Notes: a model not told the origin generated them from the sequence alone. Positions 31,104-40,739 are shown, numbered from the stretch's first letter. The stretch is 64,000 nt of DNA from an uncultured Flavobacteriaceae bacterium (GCA_905181825.1 CAJIZJ010000012.1:1-64000); one strand, 5' to 3'. Made by a program: numbers and translations.

Positions 31104-31913
31104 TTATCTAAAAGATGTCACACCAAACTTACGTGCTTCAGATTTAGCTCTTAAGGCTAATGATTTCAAATTTGAAATTCTTGAATCATTTGAAGGGTGT
31201 GTACTTAAAAACTCTGGAGGCCCCTTTTTACCACTATTAGCTTTCATTCGTTCCCACAGCTGAGAAGCTTCATCAGGATTGTAACCTGCTATGGCCATAA
31301 GATATAAACCTATTTGATCCGCTTCAGTTTCATGGCTTCTACTAAAAGGCAACATTCCAGCAACTGAACTGCCAACTCCGTAAGCTTGCATCCAAATACT
31401 TTGCTCTTTACTACTTTTTTCGTTTGTAACTGCAGCAACCCCAATGGCACCAGCTTGTTGAATCATTCCCGCACTCATACGCTGTTGTCCGTGGTTTGCT
31501 AATGCATGAGCAACTTCATGTCCCATAATTGCAGCAACTCCGGTTTCTCCGGCAGCTATCGGAAGTATTCCGGTATAAAACACAATTTTACCGCCTGGCA
31601 TACACCAAGCATTAACCGCTTCGTCTTCCACTAGCTTATATTCCCAAACATAATCCTTTAAATACCCTTGATAATTATTGGCATCTAACCAACGTTCGGC
31701 AGCAACAGAAATACGTACTCCAACCCTAGTAATCATCTCAGCATCAGAAGTCCCTTTAACAACCTTATTATCAATCAGAAATTGATCATATTGAGCAAAA
31801 GCCATAGGAAGTAATTGAGAATTTGGCATAAAGGCCATCGTCTTTTTTCCTGTAAATGGATTCGTAGCGCAGGAAGCGCACAAAATCAGAACAATATAAA
31901 AGATATTTTTCAT
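31104..31913 (-). CDS. M48 family metallopeptidase (lipoprotein)
   Basis: Lipobox-like LILCASC, MGHEVAHALANHGQQR (HExxH), ETEADQIGL; internal ATG at 31913 preferred over ORF start 31982. Confidence 0.92.
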   Translation of the reverse strand: MKNIFYIVLILCASCATNPFTGKKTMAFMPNSQLLPMAFAQYDQFLIDNKVVKGTSDAEMITRVGVRISVAAERWLDANNYQGYLKDYVWEYKLVEDEAVNAWCMPGGKIVFYTGILPIAAGETGVAAIMGHEVAHALANHGQQRMSAGMIQQAGAIGVAAVTNEKSSKEQSIWMQAYGVGSSVAGMLPFSRSHETEADQIGLYLMAIAGYNPDEASQLWERMKANSGKKGPPEFLSTHPSNDSRISNLKSLALRAKSEARKFGVTSFR

Positions 31914-32050
31914 GTAGCTGTATTTAAACATATGAAGCAAACAACATACCAAAATTAGATCTGTAGCTAAATTAGCTGTCACAAAGTTATGTGAAAATTA
32001 AATTTACTCGTAGGAAAATTACTTAATTTTATTCAAAATTACTAATTACT

Positions 32051-32530
32051 ATGAAAATTTGCCAAGTTATATCATATTTTGCCATTTGTCTTTTACTTTC
32101 CTGTCAAACAAATGCACAAAAAAAAGAAACTTTTGAGATCGTAAAAACAGATCAAGAATGGAGAATTCAGCTTAACGATATTCAGTACAAGGTTTTGAGA
32201 CAGTCTGGAACAGAACGTGCATTCTCGAGCACACTTAATAAAATTTATAAACCAGGCATTTATAGTTGTGCCGCTTGCAACACCCCACTTTTTGAGGGGA
32301 AATATAAATTTGATTCCGGGTCTGGATGGCCCAGTTTTGACAGAGAAATTGAAGGTAATGTAGCTTTTTCAGTAGATTATAATATAGGATCAGCAAGAAA
32401 AGAAGAGCATTGTGCTGTTTGTGGCGGACACCTGGGACATGTATTTAAAGATGGTCCTAAAAAAACCACTGGAGAACGTCACTGTATAAATGGAGCCGCA
32501 CTTACTTTTACACCTACTAAAAATGACTAA
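32051..32530 (+). CDS. msrB: Peptide-methionine (R)-S-oxide reductase, exported/lipoprotein form
   Basis: LLLSCQTNA lipobox-like signal, CAACNTPLF/CAVCGGHLGH zinc motifs, GERHCINGAALTF catalytic Cys. Confidence 0.93.
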   Translation: MKICQVISYFAICLLLSCQTNAQKKETFEIVKTDQEWRIQLNDIQYKVLRQSGTERAFSSTLNKIYKPGIYSCAACNTPLFEGKYKFDSGSGWPSFDREIEGNVAFSVDYNIGSARKEEHCAVCGGHLGHVFKDGPKKTTGERHCINGAALTFTPTKND

Positions 32531-32918
32531 TAAAAAAGCACCGCTTACAGAATCAGATTGGAAAAAAGACCTTACTGACGAAGAATATAGAATTCTAAGA
32601 AAAAAAGGAACAGAAATGCCTCATTCGGGTAAATATAATTTACACTTTGACAACGGAACTTACTGTTGTTCTGGATGTAATGAGCCACTATTTGAAAGTA
32701 ACACGAAATTTGATGCCCATTGTGGCTGGCCTAGTTTTGACGAATCTTTAAAAGGAAAAGTAGACTATGTATTAGATAAAACCCACGGAATGATGCGTAC
32801 AGAAATTATCTGTAACTCCTGCAAAGGTCACCTTGGTCACGTCTTTAATGATGGCCCCACAAAAACAGGCACGCGATACTGTGTAAATTCAGTTAGTTTG
32901 AAGTTTAAAAAATCATAA
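32523..32918 (+). CDS. msrB: Peptide-methionine (R)-S-oxide reductase, cytosolic form
   Basis: CSGCNEPLF/CNSCKGHLGH, GTRYCVNSVSLKF; ATG at 32523 preferred (ATGACTAA overlap with upstream stop). Confidence 0.93.
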   Translation: MTNKKAPLTESDWKKDLTDEEYRILRKKGTEMPHSGKYNLHFDNGTYCCSGCNEPLFESNTKFDAHCGWPSFDESLKGKVDYVLDKTHGMMRTEIICNSCKGHLGHVFNDGPTKTGTRYCVNSVSLKFKKS

Positions 32919-32988
32919 TTAAAATTTAAATATTTACATATAGGTTTTGTAAATTTGCATTTTAAAACTAATTCAAAAAACTGATTTT

Positions 32989-34365
32989 ATGAGTAAATAC
33001 GATGTTATCGTTTTAGGAAGTGGTCCTGGAGGCTATGTAACTGCGATTAGAGCTTCACAATTAGGTCTAAGAACGGCTGTTATTGAGAAAGAAAGTTTGG
33101 GAGGCGTATGTCTTAACTGGGGGTGTATACCTACCAAAGCACTTTTAAAATCTGCACAAGTTTTTGAATATTTAAAACATGCTGATGATTACGGTTTAAC
33201 AGTAAAAGAATTTGATAAGGATTTTGATGCTGTAGTAAATCGAAGTAGAAATATTGCGGATGGCATGAGTAAAGGCGTGCAGTTTTTAATGAAAAAAAAT
33301 AAAATTGATATCATTTCAGGTTACGGTACTTTAAAAACAGGAAAAAAAGTAGATGTCGATGGAACTATATACAGTGCAGACCATATTATAATTGCTACAG
33401 GTGCACGCTCACGTGAACTACCTAACTTGCCACAAGATGGCAAAAAAGTTATTGGATATAGAAAGGCAATGACTCTAGAAAAACAGCCTAAGAAAATTGT
33501 AATCGTTGGCTCTGGAGCTATAGGAGTAGAATTTGCTTATTTTTATAACTCTATGGGTACCGATGTAACCATTGTAGAGTATATGCCTCGTATTGTTCCT
33601 GTTGAAGATGAAGATGTTTCAAAACAACTCGAACGCTCTTTTAAAAAGAGTGGTATCAAAATATTAACCTCTACAGAGGTCACCGCAGTGGATACTTCCG
33701 GAGAGGGTGTTAAAGCAATGATTAAGACTAAAAAAGGAGAAGATATACTAGAAGCTGATATGGTTTTATCAGCTGTAGGAATTAAAACTAATATTGAAAA
33801 CATTGGATTAGAAGACGTAGGAATTGTTACGGATAAAGATAAAATATTAGTGAATGACTTTTACCAAACAAATATACCAGGTTATTATGCGATTGGTGAT
33901 GTCACTCCTGGTCCTGCCCTAGCCCATGTGGCATCCGCAGAAGGAATATTATGTGTAGAAAAAATTGCAGGTCAACATGTGGAATCATTGGATTATGGAA
34001 ACATTCCAGGATGTACTTATTGTACGCCAGAGATAGCCAGTGTTGGACTTACAGAAGCACAAGCAAAAGATAAAGGCATTGACATTAAAGTTGGTAAATT
34101 TCCGTTTTCAGCTTCAGGAAAAGCAAGTGCTGGTGGTCATAAAGACGGATTTGTTAAAGTTATTTTTGATGCGAAGTACGGTGAATGGTTAGGCTGTCAT
34201 ATGATTGGAACCGGAGTTACGGATATGATAGCAGAAGCTGTATTAGGGCGAAAGCTTGAGACTACAGGTCATGAAGTTCTCAAAACAATTCACCCACATC
34301 CAACAATGAGTGAAGCAGTCATGGAAGCAGTAGCAGATGCATACGATGAAGTGATACATATTTAA
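32989..34365 (+). CDS. lpdA: Dihydrolipoyl dehydrogenase (copy 1)
   Basis: VLGSGPGGYVTAIRASQLG, GGVCLNWGCIPTKALLKS, HPHPTMSEAVMEA. Confidence 0.93.
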   Translation: MSKYDVIVLGSGPGGYVTAIRASQLGLRTAVIEKESLGGVCLNWGCIPTKALLKSAQVFEYLKHADDYGLTVKEFDKDFDAVVNRSRNIADGMSKGVQFLMKKNKIDIISGYGTLKTGKKVDVDGTIYSADHIIIATGARSRELPNLPQDGKKVIGYRKAMTLEKQPKKIVIVGSGAIGVEFAYFYNSMGTDVTIVEYMPRIVPVEDEDVSKQLERSFKKSGIKILTSTEVTAVDTSGEGVKAMIKTKKGEDILEADMVLSAVGIKTNIENIGLEDVGIVTDKDKILVNDFYQTNIPGYYAIGDVTPGPALAHVASAEGILCVEKIAGQHVESLDYGNIPGCTYCTPEIASVGLTEAQAKDKGIDIKVGKFPFSASGKASAGGHKDGFVKVIFDAKYGEWLGCHMIGTGVTDMIAEAVLGRKLETTGHEVLKTIHPHPTMSEAVMEAVADAYDEVIHI

Positions 34366-34384
34366 AAAATAAAATAGATAAATG

Positions 34385-34414
34385 AAAAGACGGTCAGAAA
34401 TGACCGTCTTTTTT
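34385..34414. terminator. Rho-independent terminator between lpdA and aroQ
   Basis: AAGACGGTCA-GAAA-TGACCGTCTTTTTTG. Confidence 0.9.
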
Positions 34415-34415
34415 G

Positions 34416-34832
34416 TTACAAGAAACTTTGCAAAGCTAACTCGTAGCTTTGCAAACCAAACCCAAGTATAACCCCTTTTGCATTTGGTGATATATAGGAT
34501 TGATGTCTAAACTCTTCGCGGGCAAACGTATTAGATATATGTACTTCAATCACGGGTGTTTCAATTGCCTTGATGGCATCTCCTATGCCAACAGAAGTAT
34601 GTGTATAGGCCGCAGCATTTAAAATAATTCCATCAAAAGAAAAGCCAACTTCTTGGATTTTATCAATCAATTCCCCTTCAATATTAGATTGAAAATAAGA
34701 TAATTCAAAAGAATCATATCTATCGTTTAAAGCCGTGAAAAAATCTTCAAAAGATTGAGCGCCATAAATGCCGGGTTCCCGTTTTCCTAAAAGGTTTAAA
34801 TTTGGTCCATTTATAATAATAATCTTTTTCAT
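34416..34832 (-). CDS. aroQ: Type II 3-dehydroquinate dehydratase
   Basis: IINGPNLNLLGKREPGIYG, ILNAAAYTHTSVGIGDAI, EVHISNTFAREEFRH. Confidence 0.96.
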   Translation of the reverse strand: MKKIIIINGPNLNLLGKREPGIYGAQSFEDFFTALNDRYDSFELSYFQSNIEGELIDKIQEVGFSFDGIILNAAAYTHTSVGIGDAIKAIETPVIEVHISNTFAREEFRHQSYISPNAKGVILGFGLQSYELALQSFL

Positions 34833-34863
34833 TTAACAAAAATACAAAAGTCTAAGTTAAAAA

Positions 34864-34889
34864 AAAAGGAGCCAAATGGCTCCTTTTGA
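34864..34889. terminator. Hairpin terminator
   Basis: AAAAGGAGCC-AAAT-GGCTCCTTTT. Confidence 0.75.
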
Positions 34890-34928
34890 ATATAACAATG
34901 ATTTAAAATTAAGCCTTATATAATTAAT

Positions 34929-35435
34929 TTACAGTTGAAATTCAACTCCAAAACAAATAGCTCCAAAATCATTAGCACTGACATTAATTGATTTGTAGCT
35001 AATAAAAGTATCAAAAGTACTATTTAGATTATAGTATAATTTGGGTGCAAAAAAAACACCCCCACTACGTCCGTTAGAAAAACCAATAGCATATCCAAAA
35101 TCTAAAGCGAGTGTTGATTTGTTAGAAGCTTTGAAACGAGTGGTCATACCCATTGGTAAAAATCCTGCATCAACTTTAGATGAATCGCCAGCGAAATGCG
35201 TGTAGCCTGAAATAGCTCCCATTTTAACTTTATTGGTAACGGTCCAAATGTATGCAAAGTCTAAATTGAAATTAATTGAATAATTTTTAGACACCTCTCC
35301 AACTGGGAGCCCCAGACTAATGTTTGATTTAAATTCTTGTGCATTAGATGTGAAAAAAGTGAACATGGTAATAATGCAAATTGTGAGTCTTTTCATTCTT
35401 AAATTGATTAAATAATATATTATAAAATTAAACAA
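34929..35435 (-). CDS. Small outer-membrane beta-barrel-like protein
   Basis: Signal peptide ending SNAQ, alternating strands, C-terminal FGVEFQL. Confidence 0.7.
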   Translation of the reverse strand: MFNFIIYYLINLRMKRLTICIITMFTFFTSNAQEFKSNISLGLPVGEVSKNYSINFNLDFAYIWTVTNKVKMGAISGYTHFAGDSSKVDAGFLPMGMTTRFKASNKSTLALDFGYAIGFSNGRSGGVFFAPKLYYNLNSTFDTFISYKSINVSANDFGAICFGVEFQL

Positions 35436-35464
35436 AAAAAAGGAGCCAATCGGCTCCTTTTTTA
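35434..35464. terminator. Hairpin terminator
   Basis: AAAAAAAGGAGCC-AATC-GGCTCCTTTTTT. Confidence 0.85.
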
Positions 35465-35483
35465 ATATTAAATTGTTTTTTTA

Positions 35484-36518
35484 CTAAAACTGGTAAATAG
35501 CAGCCATAGTAAAAGAAGTCATTGAACCAGTAACGTCATCCATGTCACGATTAGCAAAAATATCTTCACTTGAAGAATCTAATCTTAATTCAGGTCTGAT
35601 AGTTAAAGCTCCAACAGAATAGTTAGCTGTCAAAGTTGGAGTAAATACACTTAGGTCATCACCTCCTTTAAAAGTAATGTGCTCTAAACGCAATCCCCAT
35701 GATAAAGATTCAGAAGACTTGATTTGTGGGTAAGCAGATATTGAAGTGAAACCTTCATTTCCTGGAGCTAAAGCTCTGTTTCCAGTTAGTGCAGCATCAT
35801 CATCCCAAGATGCTACGTGAGCATTTAATCCTAAATTAAATTTTTCCGTAACTTTAAATTGAAGTTTAGCATCCACAAAAGTTTCATCTTCACTACTTAG
35901 AACTGAAATACCTGAATCCCCTTTGCTGATCCCTGCTCCAATAGAGTAATTCCCAGATCGGTTGTTAAGAGTAGTATCAGCTGCATTCATAACACCAACA
36001 CCAAATCCAAGGTCGTTTCCGAGATCAAATTGAGCTGCTATACCATTGAAGTTTCTAGGAGCAAAAGTGTACATGTGAGAGTAACTGTAATGAAAGTTAT
36101 TAGCGGCAGAGAAATTTTCCATTCCCATCCATGAATTAAAACGTCCCATTATTAAAGTTACTTTTTCAGAAGCATTCCAATACATGTAAGCTTCATTTAC
36201 AACATCATAGTCAAAAAACTGAGCATCAGCTCTAGGACCAAAAGCCATATCTGCAATAAAACCAACCTTTTCTCCTTCATAAGAAAAAGTAATGTTAGCC
36301 ATACCTAATGAAAAACCACGCTGATCAGTTCCCATTATAGAACTTGGTGGTGCTGTCCAGCCGTTATCATCAGTTAGATTAGCTTGATCGTTAGGCCCCG
36401 TTAAACTAGTTGAAAAATAAGCATCAATAGAACCTGACACATTAAATGTAGGTGCCTCTTCTTGAGCAAAAGTGAATCCTACAACTGCAAGAGACATAAT
36501 AGTAATTAATTTTTTCAT
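35484..36518 (-). CDS. Porin-like outer-membrane beta-barrel protein
   Basis: Signal peptide, NVSGSIDAYFSTSLTG.., C-terminal MAAIYQF; Bacteroidetes OMP style. Confidence 0.82.
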   Translation of the reverse strand: MKKLITIMSLAVVGFTFAQEEAPTFNVSGSIDAYFSTSLTGPNDQANLTDDNGWTAPPSSIMGTDQRGFSLGMANITFSYEGEKVGFIADMAFGPRADAQFFDYDVVNEAYMYWNASEKVTLIMGRFNSWMGMENFSAANNFHYSYSHMYTFAPRNFNGIAAQFDLGNDLGFGVGVMNAADTTLNNRSGNYSIGAGISKGDSGISVLSSEDETFVDAKLQFKVTEKFNLGLNAHVASWDDDAALTGNRALAPGNEGFTSISAYPQIKSSESLSWGLRLEHITFKGGDDLSVFTPTLTANYSVGALTIRPELRLDSSSEDIFANRDMDDVTGSMTSFTMAAIYQF

Positions 36519-36732
36519 AATAATTGTTTTAGTTTATGATTAATTGATGCAAAAATAATCAAAAAAATGAGATATACTTAGATTTTTTACACTTTAACGT
36601 AAAAAAAATACACTTTATAGATTAAAAAGTTTATTTCAAATACATATTAAATCCACACAATACATCAAAAATGAGTTCATTTTGTATATTTTTTATAATA
36701 TATTTGAAAGTTATTAATACTACAAAACAACT

Positions 36733-38241
36733 ATGAAACATCCTATATTATTTTTATTCTTTACTATTGTGTCCTTCCAAGTTTTCGGACAGTCAAATAA
36801 ACAAGAATTTTATTCGGAAACCATTACATCCCAAGAACTAAAAGAAAAGCTATACACCTATGCTTCTGATGAGTTTGAAGGCCGAGAGACAGGAACTAAT
36901 GGCTTAACAATCGCTATTAACTACTTAAAAGAGCACTATGTTAATTTAGAAGTAAACGCGGCAAAAGTTGATGGAAACTATTTCCAAAATGTTCCGTTGA
37001 AACTAGTTAAAACTCCTGATGTTTCTATGGGCATAGACAATGAGTCTTTTGGTTATTACACAGACTTTATAAGTCTAGTTGGTGGAGAATCAGTCCAAAT
37101 AGAAACCAAAAACATTATTCTTGTTGGTCATGGAATTAGCGATGACAATTACAATGACTACGACGGCATTGACGTTACTGGTAAAATAGTAGTTGCTATT
37201 GGAGGTGAACCAAAAGGCAAAGATGACAATTATCTAGTAAGTGGAACTACCGAGATTTCTAAATGGTCTAATAACCGCCAAGAAATAAGATCAAAATCAA
37301 ACACAGCTAAAGAGCGAGGCGCAAAAGCATTTTTTTTAATTAATGATTCATTGTTTCAAATTTATGCTCCTTATTATAAAGCAAGAGATGAAAGTGGCGG
37401 TGAAAGTAGCCTAGTATTAGATGTAAACGAAGAAGGCGCTATGTACACCTTTTTGGTGGGGCAATCTATGGAAGCACCACTATTAGCTGGGAAACAAATT
37501 AAAATCGATTATAATCAAAATAACGAGTCTATTACTTCAGACAATGTTGCTGCAATGATCAAAGGATCAGAAAAGCCAGACGAATATATCGTTCTTTCAG
37601 CGCATTTAGACCATGTAGGCATGCATGATGGGGAAGTTTTTAATGGAGCAGATGATGACGGTTCAGGAACCGTTGCCATTCTAGAAATTGCAGAAGCTTT
37701 TAAAGCGGCTGTAGAAGAGGGTAATGGTCCAAAGCGTTCTATTATATTTCTGCACGTTACAGGCGAAGAAAAAGGGCTTTTAGGTTCTCAGTACTATACA
37801 GACTACGACCCAATTGTGCCTTTAGCACAAACCGTAGCTAATTTAAATATAGATATGATTGGTCGTACTGACCCTAAACGACTAGAAGGCAAACGTAATT
37901 ACATCTACCTGATTGGAAGTGATAAGCTGAGTACTGACTTACATAATATTTCTGAAGAGGTGAATTCAAAGTATACCAATATTGAATTAGACTACACGTA
38001 TAATGATGAAAACGACCCGAACCGATACTACTACCGATCAGATCATTATAACTTTGCGAAAAACAATATCCCTGTTATATTCTATTTTAATGGGACCCAT
38101 GATGATTATCACCAAGCTTCTGATACGCCTGACAAAATTCAGTATGATTTATTAGAAAACAGAACGCGATTGGTATTTCATACGGCTTGGGAACTAGCTA
38201 ATAGAGATGAAGCTGTGAGAGTAGACAAGATAGCAGAATAA
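36733..38241 (+). CDS. M28 family zinc peptidase with PA-like insert
   Basis: LSAHLDHVGM, NGADDDGSGTVAILEIAEA, HVTGEEKGLLGSQYY, signal peptide. Confidence 0.92.
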   Translation: MKHPILFLFFTIVSFQVFGQSNKQEFYSETITSQELKEKLYTYASDEFEGRETGTNGLTIAINYLKEHYVNLEVNAAKVDGNYFQNVPLKLVKTPDVSMGIDNESFGYYTDFISLVGGESVQIETKNIILVGHGISDDNYNDYDGIDVTGKIVVAIGGEPKGKDDNYLVSGTTEISKWSNNRQEIRSKSNTAKERGAKAFFLINDSLFQIYAPYYKARDESGGESSLVLDVNEEGAMYTFLVGQSMEAPLLAGKQIKIDYNQNNESITSDNVAAMIKGSEKPDEYIVLSAHLDHVGMHDGEVFNGADDDGSGTVAILEIAEAFKAAVEEGNGPKRSIIFLHVTGEEKGLLGSQYYTDYDPIVPLAQTVANLNIDMIGRTDPKRLEGKRNYIYLIGSDKLSTDLHNISEEVNSKYTNIELDYTYNDENDPNRYYYRSDHYNFAKNNIPVIFYFNGTHDDYHQASDTPDKIQYDLLENRTRLVFHTAWELANRDEAVRVDKIAE

Positions 38242-38263
38242 TAAACAATACTATACAAACAAA

Positions 38264-38293
38264 AAAAGCTTCTCTTAAATAAGAGAAGCTTTT
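38264..38293. terminator. Rho-independent terminator
   Basis: AAAGCTTCTCTTAAATAAGAGAAGCTTTT. Confidence 0.85.
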
Positions 38294-38301
38294 GCTTTTT
38301 G

Positions 38302-38376
38302 GGTGGAAGACCGGGTTCGAACCGGCGACCCTTGGTACCACAAACCAATGCTCTAACCAACTGAGCTACAACCACC
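38302..38376 (-). tRNA. tRNA-His (GTG)
   Basis: Reverse complement folds as cloverleaf: encoded G-1, GTGGTTG acceptor, GCTC/GAGC D stem, TTGGT-TTGTGGT-ACCAA anticodon arm, GCCGG-TTCGAAC-CCGGT T arm, C73; CCA not encoded. Confidence 0.95.
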
Positions 38377-38444
38377 GTTTGGCATTCATATAATGCGATT
38401 GCAAATGTATAGTATTTATGATTTTATACAAACATTTTTTAATT

Positions 38445-39167
38445 TTATTTCAGGTCAAATAACGAATCAATTGCAGGAAATCGTTCAACATTAAATCCTT
38501 CAGCATAGCTAACACCTGTTAATCGTCCTAAATCTGCAGCCCTATAACGTACGCTATCCACAAAATTCTTTGAAGAAATTGGAGTTTCAGGAGCTTGACT
38601 GTTAGGGTTATAGAACTGAGTTGAGTAAGCTAATACAGATTCCATTTTTTGATCTATATGCTCAGATATATCAACTACAAAATCAGGATTAAGCGGCTTC
38701 CATTGTATGTAATGGTATATAGATTTGGGACGCCAAGGCGACTGAACAACTTCAAAATCTATAGATTTGGTCTCTATTTTAACCAATCCGCTTAAAAAAC
38801 AAGCATCACTTACCAACTTGCTAGCTGCTCCGTGATCAATATGACGGTCATCAACTGCATTACACAATACAATTTCTGGTTGGTATTGTCTTATCAATTT
38901 AACGACTTCTAATTTATGTGCTTTATCGTTTACAATAAATCCATCTAAAAAATTAATGTTCTTTCTAAATGAAACGCCTAAAATAGAAGCTGCATTATTA
39001 GCCTCAACAGCTCTTGTTTGAGCAGTACCACGAGTTCCTAGTTCTCCTTTTGTTAGATCAATAATACCAACCGTTTTACCGTTGTTTATTTCTTTAATAA
39101 GTGTACCACCACAACTCAATTCTACGTCGTCTGGATGTGCACCAAAAGCTAGGATATCTATTTTCAT
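38445..39167 (-). CDS. bshB1: Bacillithiol biosynthesis deacetylase BshB1
   Basis: ILAFGAHPDDVELSCGGTL, DLTKGELGTRGT, DDRHIDHGAASKLV. Confidence 0.93.
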   Translation of the reverse strand: MKIDILAFGAHPDDVELSCGGTLIKEINNGKTVGIIDLTKGELGTRGTAQTRAVEANNAASILGVSFRKNINFLDGFIVNDKAHKLEVVKLIRQYQPEIVLCNAVDDRHIDHGAASKLVSDACFLSGLVKIETKSIDFEVVQSPWRPKSIYHYIQWKPLNPDFVVDISEHIDQKMESVLAYSTQFYNPNSQAPETPISSKNFVDSVRYRAADLGRLTGVSYAEGFNVERFPAIDSLFDLK

Positions 39168-39170
39168 TTT

Positions 39171-40331
39171 TTAACGTTTAGTATGACTTGCAGAAATAGC
39201 CTGTTCAATGTCATTAATTAAATCTGATTTGTTTTCAATACCTACCGAAAAACGGATTAATTGATCTGTAATCCCTTGTGAGAGCCGGTCAGACTCGGTA
39301 AGTAGAGCGTGTGAAGTTTTTGATGGTAATAACATGGTGCTCTCTACCCCTGCCAAACTCATTGAGGGTTTGATAAGTTGAAGCGCTTTTAAAAAAGCTT
39401 CAACATTATGATCTTTTGTCAACTCAAAAGACATCATAGCTCCATAGCCTTTCATTTGAATTTTTGCTAAACTATGGTACTCATTTGTTTTTAAACCTGG
39501 ATAATATACCGAGTTAACGGCGTTATGTTTGTATAAAAATTTAGCCAATCGTTTTGCATTACGTTGTTGTGCCTTCACTCTAATACCTAATGTCTTCATG
39601 CTTCTTTCAAGCAACCATACTGTGTAATCGCTAAGATTACCTCCAAAATCTTTAGATAAATTCCATATTTTATCCATTATTTCTTGACTAGATGCAACAG
39701 CACCTGCGCTGATATCACTGTGACCTCCAAAATACTTAGTAGCACTATGCATTACTATATCAATTCCCAAATCTAAAGGATTTTGAACAATAGGTGATGC
39801 AAAAGTATTATCGGCAGCTGTTATTATTTCATGGCTTTTAGCCAATTTAGCAACAGCAAATATATCAACCAATTTTAGTAATGGATTGGAAGGTGTTTCA
39901 ATGTATATTAATTTAGTGTTAGTTTGAATACAGTCTTCAAAAGACTCAGGCAATAAATCTTTAGTAAAGCTATACTCAATTCCGTAACTATTGAAATGAG
40001 ACTCTATAAAATTACGAGTCCCTCCATAAATATCATTTTGGATTACGGCATGATCTCCAGATTTTAAAAAAGTTAGCAAAGTGGACGATATCGCAGCCAT
40101 TCCAGATCCAAAAATCATGGCGGCTTCGGCATGTTCCAGAGCTGCAATTTTCTTAGAAAGACTTTCCTGGTTTGGGGTATTGAAATAACGCGGATAACGC
40201 TTCGTATCAACATCCATAAAATCATAAGAGGTCGACATATACAATGGGGAGACAGCTCCTTTAAAGGTGGTGTCTTCTAAAGCGCCTTCGTGGGTGCAAA
40301 TGGTGTTTACCCCTTTAGTTGTTGAATTCAT
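39171..40331 (-). CDS. Cystathionine gamma-synthase/lyase family PLP enzyme
   Basis: CTHEGALEDTTFKGAVSPLYMSTSY, DNTFASP, HSATKYFGGHSDI, RFSVGIE. Confidence 0.92.
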   Translation of the reverse strand: MNSTTKGVNTICTHEGALEDTTFKGAVSPLYMSTSYDFMDVDTKRYPRYFNTPNQESLSKKIAALEHAEAAMIFGSGMAAISSTLLTFLKSGDHAVIQNDIYGGTRNFIESHFNSYGIEYSFTKDLLPESFEDCIQTNTKLIYIETPSNPLLKLVDIFAVAKLAKSHEIITAADNTFASPIVQNPLDLGIDIVMHSATKYFGGHSDISAGAVASSQEIMDKIWNLSKDFGGNLSDYTVWLLERSMKTLGIRVKAQQRNAKRLAKFLYKHNAVNSVYYPGLKTNEYHSLAKIQMKGYGAMMSFELTKDHNVEAFLKALQLIKPSMSLAGVESTMLLPSKTSHALLTESDRLSQGITDQLIRFSVGIENKSDLINDIEQAISASHTKR

Positions 40332-40449
40332 TTTGTTTTATTAAAAGATCTGTTAGCTTTTGCCTATGTCGTTGAACTGCTTTATCAAAACAATAGCCCA
40401 TATGACAACGCAGACAGAAACAAACACAGAAAAAGATACTACTATAGTA

Positions 40450-40635
40450 TTAGCGGTCAAGACGAAAAAGTTTAAAAAATATCATTAGACCTAAAAGCAT
40501 TGGTGCCCAGATCCCTACAAAAATGCCGTGTAACTTATCTCCAGAAAAAAACAAATATTCAGAGACACAAATAATGGCGGCGCACAATCCTAAGAGCAAA
40601 ACATTGGTGACTCCCAGTTTTTTAATAAAATTCAT
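40450..40635 (-). CDS. Small two-TM membrane protein, hypothetical
   Basis: 61 aa with two hydrophobic segments, non-overlapping with other genes. Confidence 0.6.
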   Translation of the reverse strand: MNFIKKLGVTNVLLLGLCAAIICVSEYLFFSGDKLHGIFVGIWAPMLLGLMIFFKLFRLDR

Positions 40636-40739
40636 GTTAGTTATATTTAACTCGAAAGTATAAAAAAAATATTATTTAATCTTAGTTTATTTCTGAAATC
40701 TACCCCCTGATATTTATTATCTTCGTAAAAAAAAAAACG

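Noticed and set aside
33543-33803. 86-aa ORF antisense to lpdA
   Set aside because: Shadow ORF; Ser/Thr-rich, no homology-like motifs.
34837-34844. TATTTTTG (-7-like) 4 nt upstream of the aroQ start, suggesting a leaderless mRNA
   Set aside because: No properly spaced -33 TTTG seen; TANNTTTG occurs often by chance at this base composition. A similar isolated motif at tilS (48884-48891) was dropped for the same reason.
38178-38375. 65-aa minus-strand ORF across tRNA-His
   Set aside because: Its N-terminus is just the translated tRNA gene (VAQLVRALVCGTKGRRFEPG, a common tRNA-derived spurious ORF).
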